Source: Streptomyces sp. NRRL F-5135 (GTDB lineage: Bacteria; Actinomycetota; Actinomycetes; Streptomycetales; Streptomycetaceae). Taken from it: a stretch of 64,000 nucleotides of DNA. The position numbers were made by a program, and so were the translations under genes. The DNA is taken from the NCBI RefSeq assembly GCF_000719775.1, contig NZ_JOHR01000006.1, positions 248,001-312,000 of the forward strand, written 5' to 3'. The notes beneath the pieces are model-generated. The model was not told where the DNA came from and did no database searches. It worked only from the letters and a program-made list of their open reading frames with translations. This document shows, piece by piece, positions 51,713-61,541 of this stretch. Each line of letters opens with the position of its first letter. Position 1 is the first letter of the stretch.

Positions 51713-54700
51713 ATGAACCCCGTCGACATCGCTTCTTCCCGCCCCGAGCCGGATGCACGAGCCCTCTCTGCATCTGCCCGGTCTGCCTGGGCTAAGCACG
51801 ACCGCAAAACCGATGGCTGGCTTCCGCTGTGGCGTCACATGATGGACAGCGCGTCAGTGGCGGGAAAGTTGTGGGAGGACTGGCTGCCCGCGTCCGTCAA
51901 GCGGCTGGTGTCCGAGCCTTTGCCAGGCGGCGGTGACGACGCCGCGCGGCTCGTACGTTTCCTCTCGGCGTCCCACGACATCGCCAAGTGCACACCGGCT
52001 TTCGCCTGCCAGGTCGAGCAGCTGGCCCAGCGGATGCGGGACCACGGACTGGACATGCCCACCGTCAAGGAGTACGGGCAGGACCGGAAACTGGCGCCAC
52101 ACGGGCTGGCGGGGCAGTTGGTGCTGCAGGAATGGATGCGGGAGCGGTTCGGGCTGGGGGCGCGAGTCGCCGGGCAGTTCGCGGTGGTGGCTGGAGGGCA
52201 CCACGGTGTACCGCCGGGAAGTCCACAGATCCATGATCTGCAACTACGGCCGCATCTCCTGCGGCATCCCGGACCGAGTGAGGCCGTATGGCACCGGACG
52301 CAGTACGAACTTCTCGACTGGTGTGCCCAGTTGACGGGCGTGACAGGGCTGTTGCCGACGTGGCGTGGAGTCCGGTTGCCTCAGCCGGTGCAGGTGCTGT
52401 TGACGGCTGTGGTGATCCTCTCGGACTGGATCGCCAGTGCCCCTGAGCTGTTTCCCTACGCACCCGAGTCATGGCATCCGGTGGGTGCAGCCGGTGAGCA
52501 GCGTCGGCTGCTCGCTGCCTGGGAGGGCTTGAATCTCCCCGGTCCCTGGCAGCCGCAGATGCCCACGGCATCGCCGCGGGAGTTGTTCCGTCAGCGTTTC
52601 CCCAAGCTCCAGGACGCGGCGCTTCGTCCGGTCCAGCAGGAGGCGGTCCGGATGGCGCAGGTCATGGATCCGGCCGGCCTGCTCATCATCGAAGCACCGA
52701 TGGGTGAGGGGAAGACCGAGGCCGCGCTGGCGGCGGCGGAGATCCTCGCGGCGCGTTCAGGCGCCGGCGGTCTGCTGATGGCGCTTCCCACCCGGGCGAC
52801 CGGGGACGCGATGTTCGACCGGCTCCTGTCCTGGCTCGACGCGTTGCCCACGAACGGATCGCGGATGCGGTCGGTAGTCCTGGCTCACGCGAAGGCCGCA
52901 CTCAAAGAGAGTTGGGCTGGCCTGCTGCGTGAAGGAAGCCGGGCCATCACCGCCGTCGAACCCGACGGGAGCCGGCAAGAGGTCACGCCAAGGGACAGGG
53001 ATCAGGGCGGAGTGCAGCATCCTGCCGGTCTCCATGCTCACCAGTGGCTTCGCGGGCGGAAGAAGCAGCTGCTTGCCTCTTTCGCTGTCGGGACGGTGGA
53101 CCAGGTGCTGTTCGCGGCTCTCAAGAGCCGTCATCTGGCCCTGCGCCATCTCGCGATGGCGGGCAAGGTGGTGGTGATCGACGAGGTGCACGCGTACGAC
53201 GCCTACATGAACCGCTATCTGGACCGGACCCTTGAGTGGCTGGCCGCTTACCGGGTCCCGGTTGTGCTCCTTTCCGCCACCCTTCCGGCGGAGCGGAGGC
53301 GGGCTCTCGCCGCCGCCTATGCGGGCGATGGCGGTGCCGCGTCGGTCGCAGCGGACGCTGACGCCTACCCGCTGCTGACCGCCGTATCGCCGGGACAGGA
53401 CGCGTTGACCGCCCGGCCGGCCGCGGCTTCCGACCGTGGCTCGGCCGTCGTGCTGGAGCGCATGGATGACGATCTCGACACACTGGCCGATCGGCTTGAC
53501 GCGGAACTGGCCGACGGCGGATGCGCCCTCATCGTACGGAACACCGTGGGACGGGTGTTGGAGGCCGCCGAGGCGCTGAAGGACCGACTCGGTGAAGCGC
53601 GGGTGACCGTGGCCCACTCGCGGTTTCTGGCAGCCGACCGAGCCGCCAACGAGGTCGGTCTATTACGCAAGTTCGGCCCGGGCGGCGAGCGGCCGGCGCG
53701 GCATGTGGTGGTCGCCAGCCAGGTGGTGGAGCAGTCCCTCGACGTGAGTTTCGACGTGCTGGTCACCGACTTGGCACCCGTCGACCTTGTGCTGCAGCGT
53801 ATGGGGCGGTTGCACCGGCACCCCTCGCCCCGGCCGGCCCGGCTGTCCACTCCCCGGTGTCTGATCACCGGCGTCGACTGGAGCGCGTCGCCACCCGCAC
53901 CCGTGGCAGGCACCCGGGCTGTATATCCAGGCGACTGGACCCTGTTGCGTTCGCTCGCCACCCTCACACCGCACCTCGACGGCGTTCCCGTAAGACTGCC
54001 GCACGACATCAGCGCGCTGGTACAGAGCGCGTACGGCGGTGGGCCGTTGGGCCCGGTGGCCTGGGCAGGCAACATCGCTGAAGCCGAGGGACGGCACCGG
54101 GCTCTGCTCGCGGAGAAGCGGCGCAGGGCGGACGGCTTCCTGCTGGGACCCGTACGGCGTGCCGGCCGGCCGGTGTACGGATGGCTGGAGGCTCATGCGG
54201 GAGACGCGGACGACAGCCCGGCCGGGCGGGCACAGGTACGGGACGGCGAGGAGACACTGGAAGTCCTTGTCATCCAGCGGCAGGCCGACGGACGGCTGAC
54301 CACCGTGCCATGGTTGGACGAGGGGCAGGAGGGCGGACGGGGCGGCCGGGAATTGCCCGTCGACTTCCCCCCGAACCGGCGTTCGGCCGAGGCGGTGGCC
54401 GCCAGCGCACTCACTCTGCCCGGACGGTTCAGCAAGCCCTGGATGATCGACCGCACCATCGCGGACCTGGAGAAGTTCCTGGTCCCGGCCTGGCAGGTGA
54501 AGGAATGCCCCTGGCTGGCGGGCGAATTGATCCTCGTCCTGGACGAGCGTTGTCAGACCCGGCTGGCAGGCTTCTCCCTGAGCTACAGCCGCGCCGAGGG
54601 ACTGCGGGTAGCCGACCCCGGCGCGTCCGGGGACGGTCCGGACGGCCCCGGCAGTACAGAGCAGGAAAGGGACGAGCACGGTGCACAACAGTCGGCCGCG

Positions 54701-56464
54701 CAGCGAACGGTTACAGAAGTCTCGGCGGAATCAGGTGTCGCGAAGCAGAGTGGCGGCCCGGTGAGCCTGCCCGGACCTCGGCGCGGCCATGAGCGCGTCG
54801 ATGACGTCGGCCCGGCAGCCTTCAACCTGGTGCGTGAGGCGTGGGTTCCGGTACAGCGCCTCGATGGCACGGTGGTAGAGCTGTCGTTGCGAGAGGTTTT
54901 CGAGGGCGCTGACACCTTGCGCGGGATCGTCGGCGACGTCCCCACCCAGAATCCCGTTCTGCTCAGGCTGCTGCTGGCGGTTCTCCATGATGTCCTGGAG
55001 GGGCCAGCCACCCTTGAGGACTGGGAAGACCTGTGGCAAAGCCGGGCACCGTTCACGGCTGCCGCCGACTACCTGCAACGCCACGCCGACCGCTTCGAAC
55101 TTTTCGACGAAAAACGGCCGTTCTTCCAAGTGGCCGGACTCAGGACCGCGAAGGACGAGGTCGCTCCCCTCAGCCGGATCGTCGCCGACGTTCCCACGGG
55201 TTCCGCCCTGTTCTCCATGCGGCGTCCGGGTGTGGAGCGGCTGTCTTTTGCTGAAGCCGCGCGATGGCTGCTCCACGCTCACGCCTTCGATACCTCGGGC
55301 ATCAAGTCCGCGATGAAGGGTGATGAGACACGCAGCAAGGCGGGCAAGGTCTATCCCCTGGGCGTCGGTTCGCTGGGGCATCTGGGCTGTGTGTTCGCCG
55401 AGGGAGACACTCTGCGGGAGACCCTGCTGCTCAATCTCATTCCGTTCGAGGAGGCGTATGGGGGAAGCGAGTTCGCCGAGCGGATCGGTGAGGACCGGCC
55501 GGTCTGGCGCCAGGACGAGCCGTACGGCCCTGGTCCCCGCGGTGAGCGTGCGGGCGGTGCCGACCCCATGGGCTTGCGGGACCTGTACACCTGGCAGTCT
55601 CGCCGGATCCGCCTGTGCGCTGCGGCAGGTGCGGTGACGGGTGTCGTCCTGGGCTATGGCGATCCCCTCCTCCCGCCCGCGCCGTGGCTGCTGGAGCCCA
55701 TGAGCGGGTGGCGCCGTAGCCCCGTGCAGGAGAAGAAACAGAGCCGGGCGCTGGTCTACACCCCGTCCCGGCACGATCCGAACAGGTCGGCGTGGCGGGG
55801 TCTCGGTGCCCTGCTCCCCGCCCGTACCCAGCACGAGGAGTCGACAGGCCGCGGGGAGCCACCCGAGCAGCTGCGCTCCGGTGTCACCCGGTGGTACAGC
55901 CAGGTCATCACCGAGAGCGAGATCGATCCTGGGAAGCTGATCCGGCTCCGCCTGACTGGCATGGTCTACGGCACGCAGCAGTCCGTGATCGATGAGATCG
56001 TCGACGACTCCGTCGTGCTCCCAGTCGTCACTCTGCACGAGACCAACCCGGTGTACGGTGCCGCAGCCCTGGATGCCGTCAGCGACGCCGAAAAGGCCGT
56101 AGAGGCGCTGGGGCACCTCGCCCGCAATCTCGCCCGCGCTGCCGGAAGCGACCACCCGGCGGCGGGCGCGTCAGCCCGGGATCTCGGATACGGCGCCCTG
56201 GACGGCCCGTATCGCGCATGGCTGCGGGACCTGGCGCGGCAGCCGGACCTCCAGGCGGCCCGGCACACGTGGCGGGAGACCGTTCGCCGTCACATGCTCC
56301 GGCTGGCCCGGCAGGAGGTCAGGTCCGCCGGACCGGCGGCCAGCGAGGGCCGAGTGCTCGATCTCCCCGGCCGAGGCGCAATCCTGATGGACACCGGCCG
56401 CGCCGAACTCTGGTTCCACACACGGCTGCACCAGGTGCTGGGCCCGCCGTCGACTACTGCTTGA
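51713..56464 (+). CDS. cas3-cas8e: Cas3-Cas8e (Cse1/CasA) fusion protein, type I-E
   Basis: One uninterrupted frame of 1583 aa joins the nuclease-helicase to the large Cascade subunit. HD nuclease, residues about 25-250: H42, ASHDIAK (H88-D89), APHG (H130), GGHHG (163-164) and LSDW (D238). SF2 helicase, about 290-960: APMGEGKTEA (328-337), VIDEVHAYD (488-496), LLSATLP (519-525) and QRMGRLHRHP (695-704). A Gly/Glu/Gln-rich linker fills about 965-1030. Cas8e follows, about 1035-1583, from FNLVREAWVPVQRLDG with NPVLLRLLLAVLHDVL and the L1-loop region. RBS GGAGGG about 8 bp before ATG. Such fusions are known in Streptomyces and imply recruitment of Cas3 within Cascade. First gene of the operon; 49 bp to cse2. 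Confidence 0.93.
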   Translation: MNPVDIASSRPEPDARALSASARSAWAKHDRKTDGWLPLWRHMMDSASVAGKLWEDWLPASVKRLVSEPLPGGGDDAARLVRFLSASHDIAKCTPAFACQVEQLAQRMRDHGLDMPTVKEYGQDRKLAPHGLAGQLVLQEWMRERFGLGARVAGQFAVVAGGHHGVPPGSPQIHDLQLRPHLLRHPGPSEAVWHRTQYELLDWCAQLTGVTGLLPTWRGVRLPQPVQVLLTAVVILSDWIASAPELFPYAPESWHPVGAAGEQRRLLAAWEGLNLPGPWQPQMPTASPRELFRQRFPKLQDAALRPVQQEAVRMAQVMDPAGLLIIEAPMGEGKTEAALAAAEILAARSGAGGLLMALPTRATGDAMFDRLLSWLDALPTNGSRMRSVVLAHAKAALKESWAGLLREGSRAITAVEPDGSRQEVTPRDRDQGGVQHPAGLHAHQWLRGRKKQLLASFAVGTVDQVLFAALKSRHLALRHLAMAGKVVVIDEVHAYDAYMNRYLDRTLEWLAAYRVPVVLLSATLPAERRRALAAAYAGDGGAASVAADADAYPLLTAVSPGQDALTARPAAASDRGSAVVLERMDDDLDTLADRLDAELADGGCALIVRNTVGRVLEAAEALKDRLGEARVTVAHSRFLAADRAANEVGLLRKFGPGGERPARHVVVASQVVEQSLDVSFDVLVTDLAPVDLVLQRMGRLHRHPSPRPARLSTPRCLITGVDWSASPPAPVAGTRAVYPGDWTLLRSLATLTPHLDGVPVRLPHDISALVQSAYGGGPLGPVAWAGNIAEAEGRHRALLAEKRRRADGFLLGPVRRAGRPVYGWLEAHAGDADDSPAGRAQVRDGEETLEVLVIQRQADGRLTTVPWLDEGQEGGRGGRELPVDFPPNRRSAEAVAASALTLPGRFSKPWMIDRTIADLEKFLVPAWQVKECPWLAGELILVLDERCQTRLAGFSLSYSRAEGLRVADPGASGDGPDGPGSTEQERDEHGAQQSAAQRTVTEVSAESGVAKQSGGPVSLPGPRRGHERVDDVGPAAFNLVREAWVPVQRLDGTVVELSLREVFEGADTLRGIVGDVPTQNPVLLRLLLAVLHDVLEGPATLEDWEDLWQSRAPFTAAADYLQRHADRFELFDEKRPFFQVAGLRTAKDEVAPLSRIVADVPTGSALFSMRRPGVERLSFAEAARWLLHAHAFDTSGIKSAMKGDETRSKAGKVYPLGVGSLGHLGCVFAEGDTLRETLLLNLIPFEEAYGGSEFAERIGEDRPVWRQDEPYGPGPRGERAGGADPMGLRDLYTWQSRRIRLCAAAGAVTGVVLGYGDPLLPPAPWLLEPMSGWRRSPVQEKKQSRALVYTPSRHDPNRSAWRGLGALLPARTQHEESTGRGEPPEQLRSGVTRWYSQVITESEIDPGKLIRLRLTGMVYGTQQSVIDEIVDDSVVLPVVTLHETNPVYGAAALDAVSDAEKAVEALGHLARNLARAAGSDHPAAGASARDLGYGALDGPYRAWLRDLARQPDLQAARHTWRETVRRHMLRLARQEVRSAGPAASEGRVLDLPGRGAILMDTGRAELWFHTRLHQVLGPPSTTA

Positions 56465-56513
56465 CGGCCACCACCGCAGCCTCCTTCGAACGCCCCTCGT
56501 CAGGAGAACATCC

Positions 56514-57377
56514 ATGGCACCGAACCCCCCGGCTCCCCCCGGCACCAAGGACACGGACAGCGGCGCCGGCCTTTCACTCCCTCGCCAAGCCGTTGCGCGC
56601 ACCATCGGACGGTTGCAGTCGGGCTACCAGCGGGATGTCCCGTGGGCCGTCGCGTCCGTCGCACGGCTGCGCAGGGAGGCCGGCCGGGACGCACACGTCT
56701 CCCCCACCGCCTGGGGACTGGACCACCTGGAAACCCTGGCCGAACTCCGCGAGGAGCAGCGGGTGGCCGACGCAGAGCAAGGCAGTGACGGCAGCATCTC
56801 GCCTGCCTACTTCTCTTCCTCGGCTTACACACGGCGCCAGGAACAGGAACGCCGTGAGGACACGGCCGTCCACGTCGCTGTGACACTGTGGGCGCTGCAC
56901 CAGCAGTCGCTGCGCGACGAGCCCATGCACCTGGCCGGATGGTCGCTCGGCCGCTCCGTTCGCCGTCTCGCCCACGGAAAGACAGGCATCCGTGACAGCG
57001 GCACGGCCACCGGCGACAGCGGCACCGCCGATGAAATCCGGGCCGCGGAACGGGTCGAGAACGCCAGCGAGACCGTGCGCCGACGATTCGTACGCATCGG
57101 AGCCGCGTCGGACACGGACGTTCTGGCAACCCGGCTGCGCGAGATGGCGTTGCTCCTGCGCTCGGCGCGTATCCCTCTCGACTACACGCTCCTAGCCGAC
57201 CAACTCCTGCTGTGGCAGGACGAGAACCGCCGGGACGATGTCCGCCGTGGGTGGGGCCGCGACTTCCACCGCCACCACAGATCCTCCCCCCAGGCCCGTC
57301 CGGACGGCACCGACGGCACGCTGGGCACCGAAATCGCGCCGACGGAGGACCTCGATGCGGCCGACGCCGACTCCTGA
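56514..57377 (+). CDS. cse2: Cse2/CasB (Cas11e), small Cascade subunit
   Basis: 287 aa, all-alpha, basic. The conserved body lies at residues about 25-255, with DVPWAVASVARLRREAG, HVAVTLWALHQQS (typical of Cse2), RRFVRIGAASDTDVLATRLR and YTLLADQLLLWQD. It has longer unstructured ends than the ~160-residue E. coli protein (Pro/Asp/Ser-rich N-terminus, His/Asp-rich C-terminus). Two copies normally line the belly of Cascade and stabilise the R-loop. Confidence 0.9.
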   Translation: MAPNPPAPPGTKDTDSGAGLSLPRQAVARTIGRLQSGYQRDVPWAVASVARLRREAGRDAHVSPTAWGLDHLETLAELREEQRVADAEQGSDGSISPAYFSSSAYTRRQEQERREDTAVHVAVTLWALHQQSLRDEPMHLAGWSLGRSVRRLAHGKTGIRDSGTATGDSGTADEIRAAERVENASETVRRRFVRIGAASDTDVLATRLREMALLLRSARIPLDYTLLADQLLLWQDENRRDDVRRGWGRDFHRHHRSSPQARPDGTDGTLGTEIAPTEDLDAADADS

Positions 57378-57454
57378 CCACGGCTGCCTCCGACCCCAAC
57401 CACTATCCCTTCCCGCTCCCTTTTCCGGTCGTCAGACGAGAGAACGGAACACTC

Positions 57455-58645
57455 GTGACCCGCACCATCCTCGACATCCACATCCTGCAGAACGTGCCGC
57501 CGAGCAATATGAACCGGGACGACACCGGAACACCGAAGTCCGCCTACTACGGGGGTGTGCGCAGGGCCCGGGTATCGAGCCAGGCGTGGAAGCGTGCCAC
57601 TCGGAGCCGCTTCAACGAACTGCTGCCGCCGGAGGAACTCGGCGTGCGGACCAAGAAGGTGGTCGAGGCCCTCGCAGAACGCATCTCCGCCTATGACCCG
57701 TCGGTGGCAGGCACGGCCGTCCGGCTCGCGGAGGAGACCCTGCGGGTCACCACTGGCTCATCGTTCGACCCGCCGAAGCGGAAGGTCCGGGACGGCGAGG
57801 ATGAGGCGGTTGCCGAGTCGAAGTACCTGATGTTCCTCAGCCGGCGGCAGCTGGACGCACTCGCCGAGGTCGCGGTGTCGGCCAGCGGCGGAGGCGATGT
57901 CGAAAGCCTCAAGAAGTCCTTCAAGGACAAGGAACAGAAGGCCAGGGCACGTCACGCGGTCGACACCCGGCACTCGGTGGACATCGCGCTCTTCGGCCGG
58001 ATGGTCGCCGACTCCGCCGACCTCAACGTGGAGGCGGCCACCCAGGTGGCGCACGCACTGAGCGTGCACCGGTCGGACATCGAGTCGGACTTCTACACGG
58101 CGGTCGATGACCGCAGCAGCGCATCCGAACCAGGCGCCGGCATGATCGGCACGGTCGACTTCAACTCCGCGACGCTGTACCGGTACGCGGCGGTCGACGT
58201 CGACGAACTCCAGCGCAACCTCGGCGCCGGCCTCAAGGAGGACGAGCCCCCGAGCACCCCCACGGCGAAAGCGGTCACCGCCTTCCTCGAAGCGTTCATC
58301 ACCTCCCTGCCGACCGGAAAGATCAACTCGTTCGGCAACCACACCCTGCCCTCCGCCGTGATCGTCACAATTCGTGACCGGTGGCCGATCAGCTTCGTCG
58401 GCGCCTTCGAGGAGCCGGTACCGAAATCCGCCCAGGGCGGGTTCCTGCGGGAGAGCTGCCATCGGCTCGCCGCGTACGTACCCGACCTGGAGCGGCAGTA
58501 CGGTCTCGAAAACCAGCCCACCTGGGTGTTCCGCGTCGGTGAGGAGACACAGGCGTTGGCAGAACTGGGCACCGGTGTGACGCTGCCCGCCCTGCTTGAC
58601 CAAGTCGGCCGCACGGTGTCCGAACGCCTGGAGTCGGGAGCATGA
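57455..58645 (+). CDS. cas7e: Cas7e (Cse4/CasC), Cascade backbone
   Basis: 396 aa, six copies of which coat the crRNA. Conserved start ILDIHILQNVPPSNMNRDDT, then PKSAYYGGVRRARVSSQAWK with the RNA-binding region, HSVDIALFGRMVADSADLNV and GKINSFGNHTLPSAV. I chose GTG 57455 at the conserved beginning; upstream codons in frame are shadow of cse2. Stop overlaps the ATG of cas5e (ATGA). Confidence 0.92.
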   Translation: MTRTILDIHILQNVPPSNMNRDDTGTPKSAYYGGVRRARVSSQAWKRATRSRFNELLPPEELGVRTKKVVEALAERISAYDPSVAGTAVRLAEETLRVTTGSSFDPPKRKVRDGEDEAVAESKYLMFLSRRQLDALAEVAVSASGGGDVESLKKSFKDKEQKARARHAVDTRHSVDIALFGRMVADSADLNVEAATQVAHALSVHRSDIESDFYTAVDDRSSASEPGAGMIGTVDFNSATLYRYAAVDVDELQRNLGAGLKEDEPPSTPTAKAVTAFLEAFITSLPTGKINSFGNHTLPSAVIVTIRDRWPISFVGAFEEPVPKSAQGGFLRESCHRLAAYVPDLERQYGLENQPTWVFRVGEETQALAELGTGVTLPALLDQVGRTVSERLESGA

Positions 58646-59373
58646 CGGTCCTGCTTCTGCGCTTGGCGGGCCCATTGCAGGCGTGGGGATCAGCGGCCCG
58701 CTTCGTGCGCCGGACCACGGAGAACGCGCCCACGAAGAGCGGTGTGCTGGGGCTGCTGGCCGCAGCCCAGGGACGTCCGCGCGGCGCGGACCTGTCCGAC
58801 CTGGCCGAGCTGCGCTTCGGCGTGCGTATCGACCAGCCAGGAACACGAGTGCGGGACTTCCACAAGGCCCAACACGCCGAGTCGGGAAGGGTGATGCCAC
58901 TGTCGGAGCGGTACTACCTCGCCGACGCGGTCTTCGTCGCCGGCGTCGAAGGCGCACAAGAGCTGATCGGGCAACTGCACCAGGCGCTGGGCGCGCCCCG
59001 CTTCCTCCCCTATCTGGGCCGGCGTTCCTGCCCGCCGGCCCAGCCACTGCTGTTCGAAGGCTCCCTGGCCGAAGGGCCGTTGGAAGACGCTCTGCGTGCC
59101 GCGCCATGGCAGGCGTCACGGTGGTACATCAGGCAGGTGGACCGTACCGGGGCCAGTGAGGAACAGCTGGACGTGCTGATGGACTGCCCCACGGACGAAA
59201 CCCCCGACTTCTCGCTGCGGGACACACCCGTCACCTTCGCCCCACGTCACCGGCAGTACACGATGCGGGGCGTGCGAACCGGACACGTGAACGCCCCCGC
59301 GCACGACCCGACCGCGCATCTGCGCCGGGCCGCTCCAAACAGCCTTCCAGGCCCTTCCCCATACGCCTCCTAG
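58642..59373 (+). CDS. cas5e: Cas5e (CasD), crRNA 5'-handle-binding subunit
   Basis: 243 aa RAMP: LLLRLAGPLQAWGSAARFVR at the start, TENAPTKSGVLGLLAAAQGR, DFHKAQH and SERYYLADAVFVAGVEG, all typical of type I-E Cas5. It caps the 5' end of the crRNA handle next to Cas8e. ATGA overlap with cas7e and 9 bp to cas6e. Confidence 0.92.
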   Translation: MTVLLLRLAGPLQAWGSAARFVRRTTENAPTKSGVLGLLAAAQGRPRGADLSDLAELRFGVRIDQPGTRVRDFHKAQHAESGRVMPLSERYYLADAVFVAGVEGAQELIGQLHQALGAPRFLPYLGRRSCPPAQPLLFEGSLAEGPLEDALRAAPWQASRWYIRQVDRTGASEEQLDVLMDCPTDETPDFSLRDTPVTFAPRHRQYTMRGVRTGHVNAPAHDPTAHLRRAAPNSLPGPSPYAS

Positions 59374-59382
59374 GACCCGCCG

Positions 59383-60141
59383 ATGTACCTGACCCGTTTC
59401 CGTTTCAACACCGCCCGGCCCGAGGCACAACGGCTCCTCGGCTCCCCGAACCGTCTGCACGGTGCCGTGAACATGGCCTTCCCCGAACCCCCGGCACGCG
59501 ACGGCAACGGCCCACGCGTGCTGTGGCGGCTCGACCACGCACCGGCGGGCCGTGTCGACCTCTTCATCTCCAGCCCCTCCCGCCCCGACCTCACCCATCT
59601 CACCGAGCAGGCGGGCTGGCCGAGCCTGGGCGCCGAGGGCTGGGCCACCTTCGCCTACGGTGAGTTCCTCGAAGCCCTCCGGCAAGGCGATGTCTGGGCA
59701 TTCCGCCTCACCGCCAACCCGGTGCACCACATCCGTAAAGAGCCCGAACCACTGGGCACCCCTACCAAGCGCGCCGCTCACGTCTCCCCGCGCCACCAGA
59801 TCGGCTGGCTGCTCAAACACCAGGAGCGCGCAGGCTTCACCGTGATCAAAAGGCCGGCCGACGACAACACCGCCACAGCCGACGAGAGCTACGAGGTGAC
59901 CGTGCACGACCGGATGCCGATCCGGTTCGGCAAGTCCCCCAACGAGGGCACGAAGATGCGCGGAGGCCGTACACAGGACGGACGCACACCCGTTGCCCGG
60001 GACGTCCGCTTCGTCCGCGCCACCTTCGACGGCAGACTCACGATCACCGACCTCATGGCGTTCCGCCGCACCCTGACCCACGGACTGGGCAAGGCCAAGG
60101 CATACGGCTGCGGCCTGATGACCCTCGCACCGGTGCGGTGA
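59383..60141 (+). CDS. cas6e: Cas6e (CasE), crRNA-processing endoribonuclease
   Basis: 252 aa, two ferredoxin-like folds. MYLTRFRFNTARPEAQRLLG, then RLHGAVNMAFP with His26 as the expected catalytic residue, PVHHIRKEPEPLGTPTKRAA and the Gly-rich loop THGLGKAKAYGCGLM near the end. It would cut just after the repeat hairpin, leaving the 8-nt handle GTGGTCCC. It should also recognise the mini-array at 51035-51124, as the stem is kept there. Confidence 0.92.
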   Translation: MYLTRFRFNTARPEAQRLLGSPNRLHGAVNMAFPEPPARDGNGPRVLWRLDHAPAGRVDLFISSPSRPDLTHLTEQAGWPSLGAEGWATFAYGEFLEALRQGDVWAFRLTANPVHHIRKEPEPLGTPTKRAAHVSPRHQIGWLLKHQERAGFTVIKRPADDNTATADESYEVTVHDRMPIRFGKSPNEGTKMRGGRTQDGRTPVARDVRFVRATFDGRLTITDLMAFRRTLTHGLGKAKAYGCGLMTLAPVR

Positions 60142-60145
60142 GGCC

Positions 60146-61090
60146 ATGAGCACGATCAGCAAACGCACCCTCTCCTCGCCCCGCGAACTGACCCGCATCG
60201 GCGACCGCATCTCCTACCTCTACCTGGAGCGCTGCACCGTCCACCGGGACGACAACGCCATCACCGCCACGGATGCCGACGGCATCACCCACATCCCCTC
60301 GGCCACGATCGGCACCCTGCTGCTCGGCCCCGGGACACGCGTGACCCACCAGGCCATGGCGCTCCTCGGCGAGAGCGGCGCCGCAGTGGTATGGGTCGGC
60401 GAACACGGCGTGCGCTACTACGCCGGCGGACGCGCCCTGACCCGCTCCTCAAAGCTGCTCGAAGCGCAGGCCACGGCATGGGCAAACCGGCGTACGCGCC
60501 TGGAGGTGGCGCGCGCCATGTACCGCTTACGCTTTCCCGACGAGGACCCGTCGGGGAGCACCCGCGACGAACTGCTCCGGATGGAGGGCCGTCGCCTCAA
60601 GGAGTGCTATCGCCGCGAGTCGCAGCGTACCGGGGTGCCCTGGCGACGCCGCGACTACCACCGGGACGACTTCGCCGCCGCCGACGCTCCCAACCAGGGC
60701 GTCACGGCAGCGGCGCAGTGCATGTACGGCGTCGCCCACGCCGTAGTCGCCGCACTGGGCCTGTCCCCCGGGCTCGGCTTCGTCCATTCCGGACACGAGC
60801 GGTCCTTCGTCCTGGATATCGCCGACCTGTACAAGACGGAGATCGCCATCCCAGCCGCCTTCGACGCCGCGGCCGAAGGCGAGGATGACATCCCGACGCG
60901 CACACGCCGGGCCCTGCGGGACCGCATCAACAAGACACAGCTCCTGGACCGCTGCGCGAACGACATCAAGAAACTGCTGCGCTACGAGGAATCCAAAACC
61001 ACCGCCGACGCGGACCACGTGGGACTCCAGACCGACAGCGGCGAACTCCTCGACAGCGGACGCAACTACGGGGACGAGCCGATCTGGTGA
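60146..61090 (+). CDS. cas1e: Cas1e, adaptation integrase
   Basis: 314 aa. The metal ligands correspond to E147 (RMEGRRLKE), H214 (GFVHSGHERSF) and D224/D227 (FVLDIADLYK). The N-terminal beta domain (RISYLYLERCTVHRDDNAIT) is typical of type I-E. Four bp after cas6e; its stop overlaps the GTG of cas2e. With Cas2e it inserts new spacers at the leader end. Confidence 0.93.
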   Translation: MSTISKRTLSSPRELTRIGDRISYLYLERCTVHRDDNAITATDADGITHIPSATIGTLLLGPGTRVTHQAMALLGESGAAVVWVGEHGVRYYAGGRALTRSSKLLEAQATAWANRRTRLEVARAMYRLRFPDEDPSGSTRDELLRMEGRRLKECYRRESQRTGVPWRRRDYHRDDFAAADAPNQGVTAAAQCMYGVAHAVVAALGLSPGLGFVHSGHERSFVLDIADLYKTEIAIPAAFDAAAEGEDDIPTRTRRALRDRINKTQLLDRCANDIKKLLRYEESKTTADADHVGLQTDSGELLDSGRNYGDEPIW

Positions 61091-61440
61091 CCGTCATCAT
61101 CCTCACCAACTGCCCTGCCGGCCTACGCGGATTCCTCACCCGCTGGCTCCTGGAAATCTCACCAGGCGTCTTCCTCGGCTCACCCTCCGCCCGCGTCCGC
61201 GACACCCTCTGGGACGAAGTCCGCACCTACTCCGGCCAAGGACGCGCCCTGCTCGCCTACCACACCGACAACGAACAGGGGTTCACCTTCCGCACCCACG
61301 ACCACGCCTGGCACCCCACCGACCACGAGGGCCTCACCCTCCTTCACCGCCCCTCTACCCCGGCCACGCCACGCCCGACAACCGAGCCGCCACGCCAGGG
61401 ATGGAGCAAAGCAGCGAAACGACGAAGGTTCGGACGGTGA
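61087..61440 (+). CDS. cas2e: Cas2e, adaptation subunit
   Basis: 117 aa. Ferredoxin-like core VTVIILTNCPAGLRGFLTRW, EISPGVFLGSPSARVRDTLW, GRALLAYHTDNEQGF, as in type I-E Cas2 (CasABCDE type). The basic C-terminal tail of about 30 residues (PRQGWSKAAKRRRFGR) extends past the usual end. GTGA overlap with cas1e; last cas gene before the leader. Confidence 0.92.
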   Translation: MTVIILTNCPAGLRGFLTRWLLEISPGVFLGSPSARVRDTLWDEVRTYSGQGRALLAYHTDNEQGFTFRTHDHAWHPTDHEGLTLLHRPSTPATPRPTTEPPRQGWSKAAKRRRFGR

Positions 61441-61541
61441 GAACGAACAAGAACCCAGCGCCCGTTATCACCCATTCGCCCCTTGCTCGGAAAGTGAGTA
61501 AAAACCAGTCCTCCCGGCCATAAAAACCCAGGTCGGCTCCT
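61441..61541 (+). promoter_or_regulatory. CRISPR leader
   Basis: 101 bp between cas2e and the first repeat, less GC-rich than its surroundings. It has two direct copies of TAAAAACC at 61499-61506 and 61521-61528 (22 bp apart), which may be adaptation or bending sites. New spacers should enter at 61542. Confidence 0.7.

Noticed and set aside
54810..56464. Separate cas8e gene after cas3
   Set aside because: There is no stop codon between the two parts and no convincing ribosome site plus start at the domain border, so a fusion is the simpler reading.
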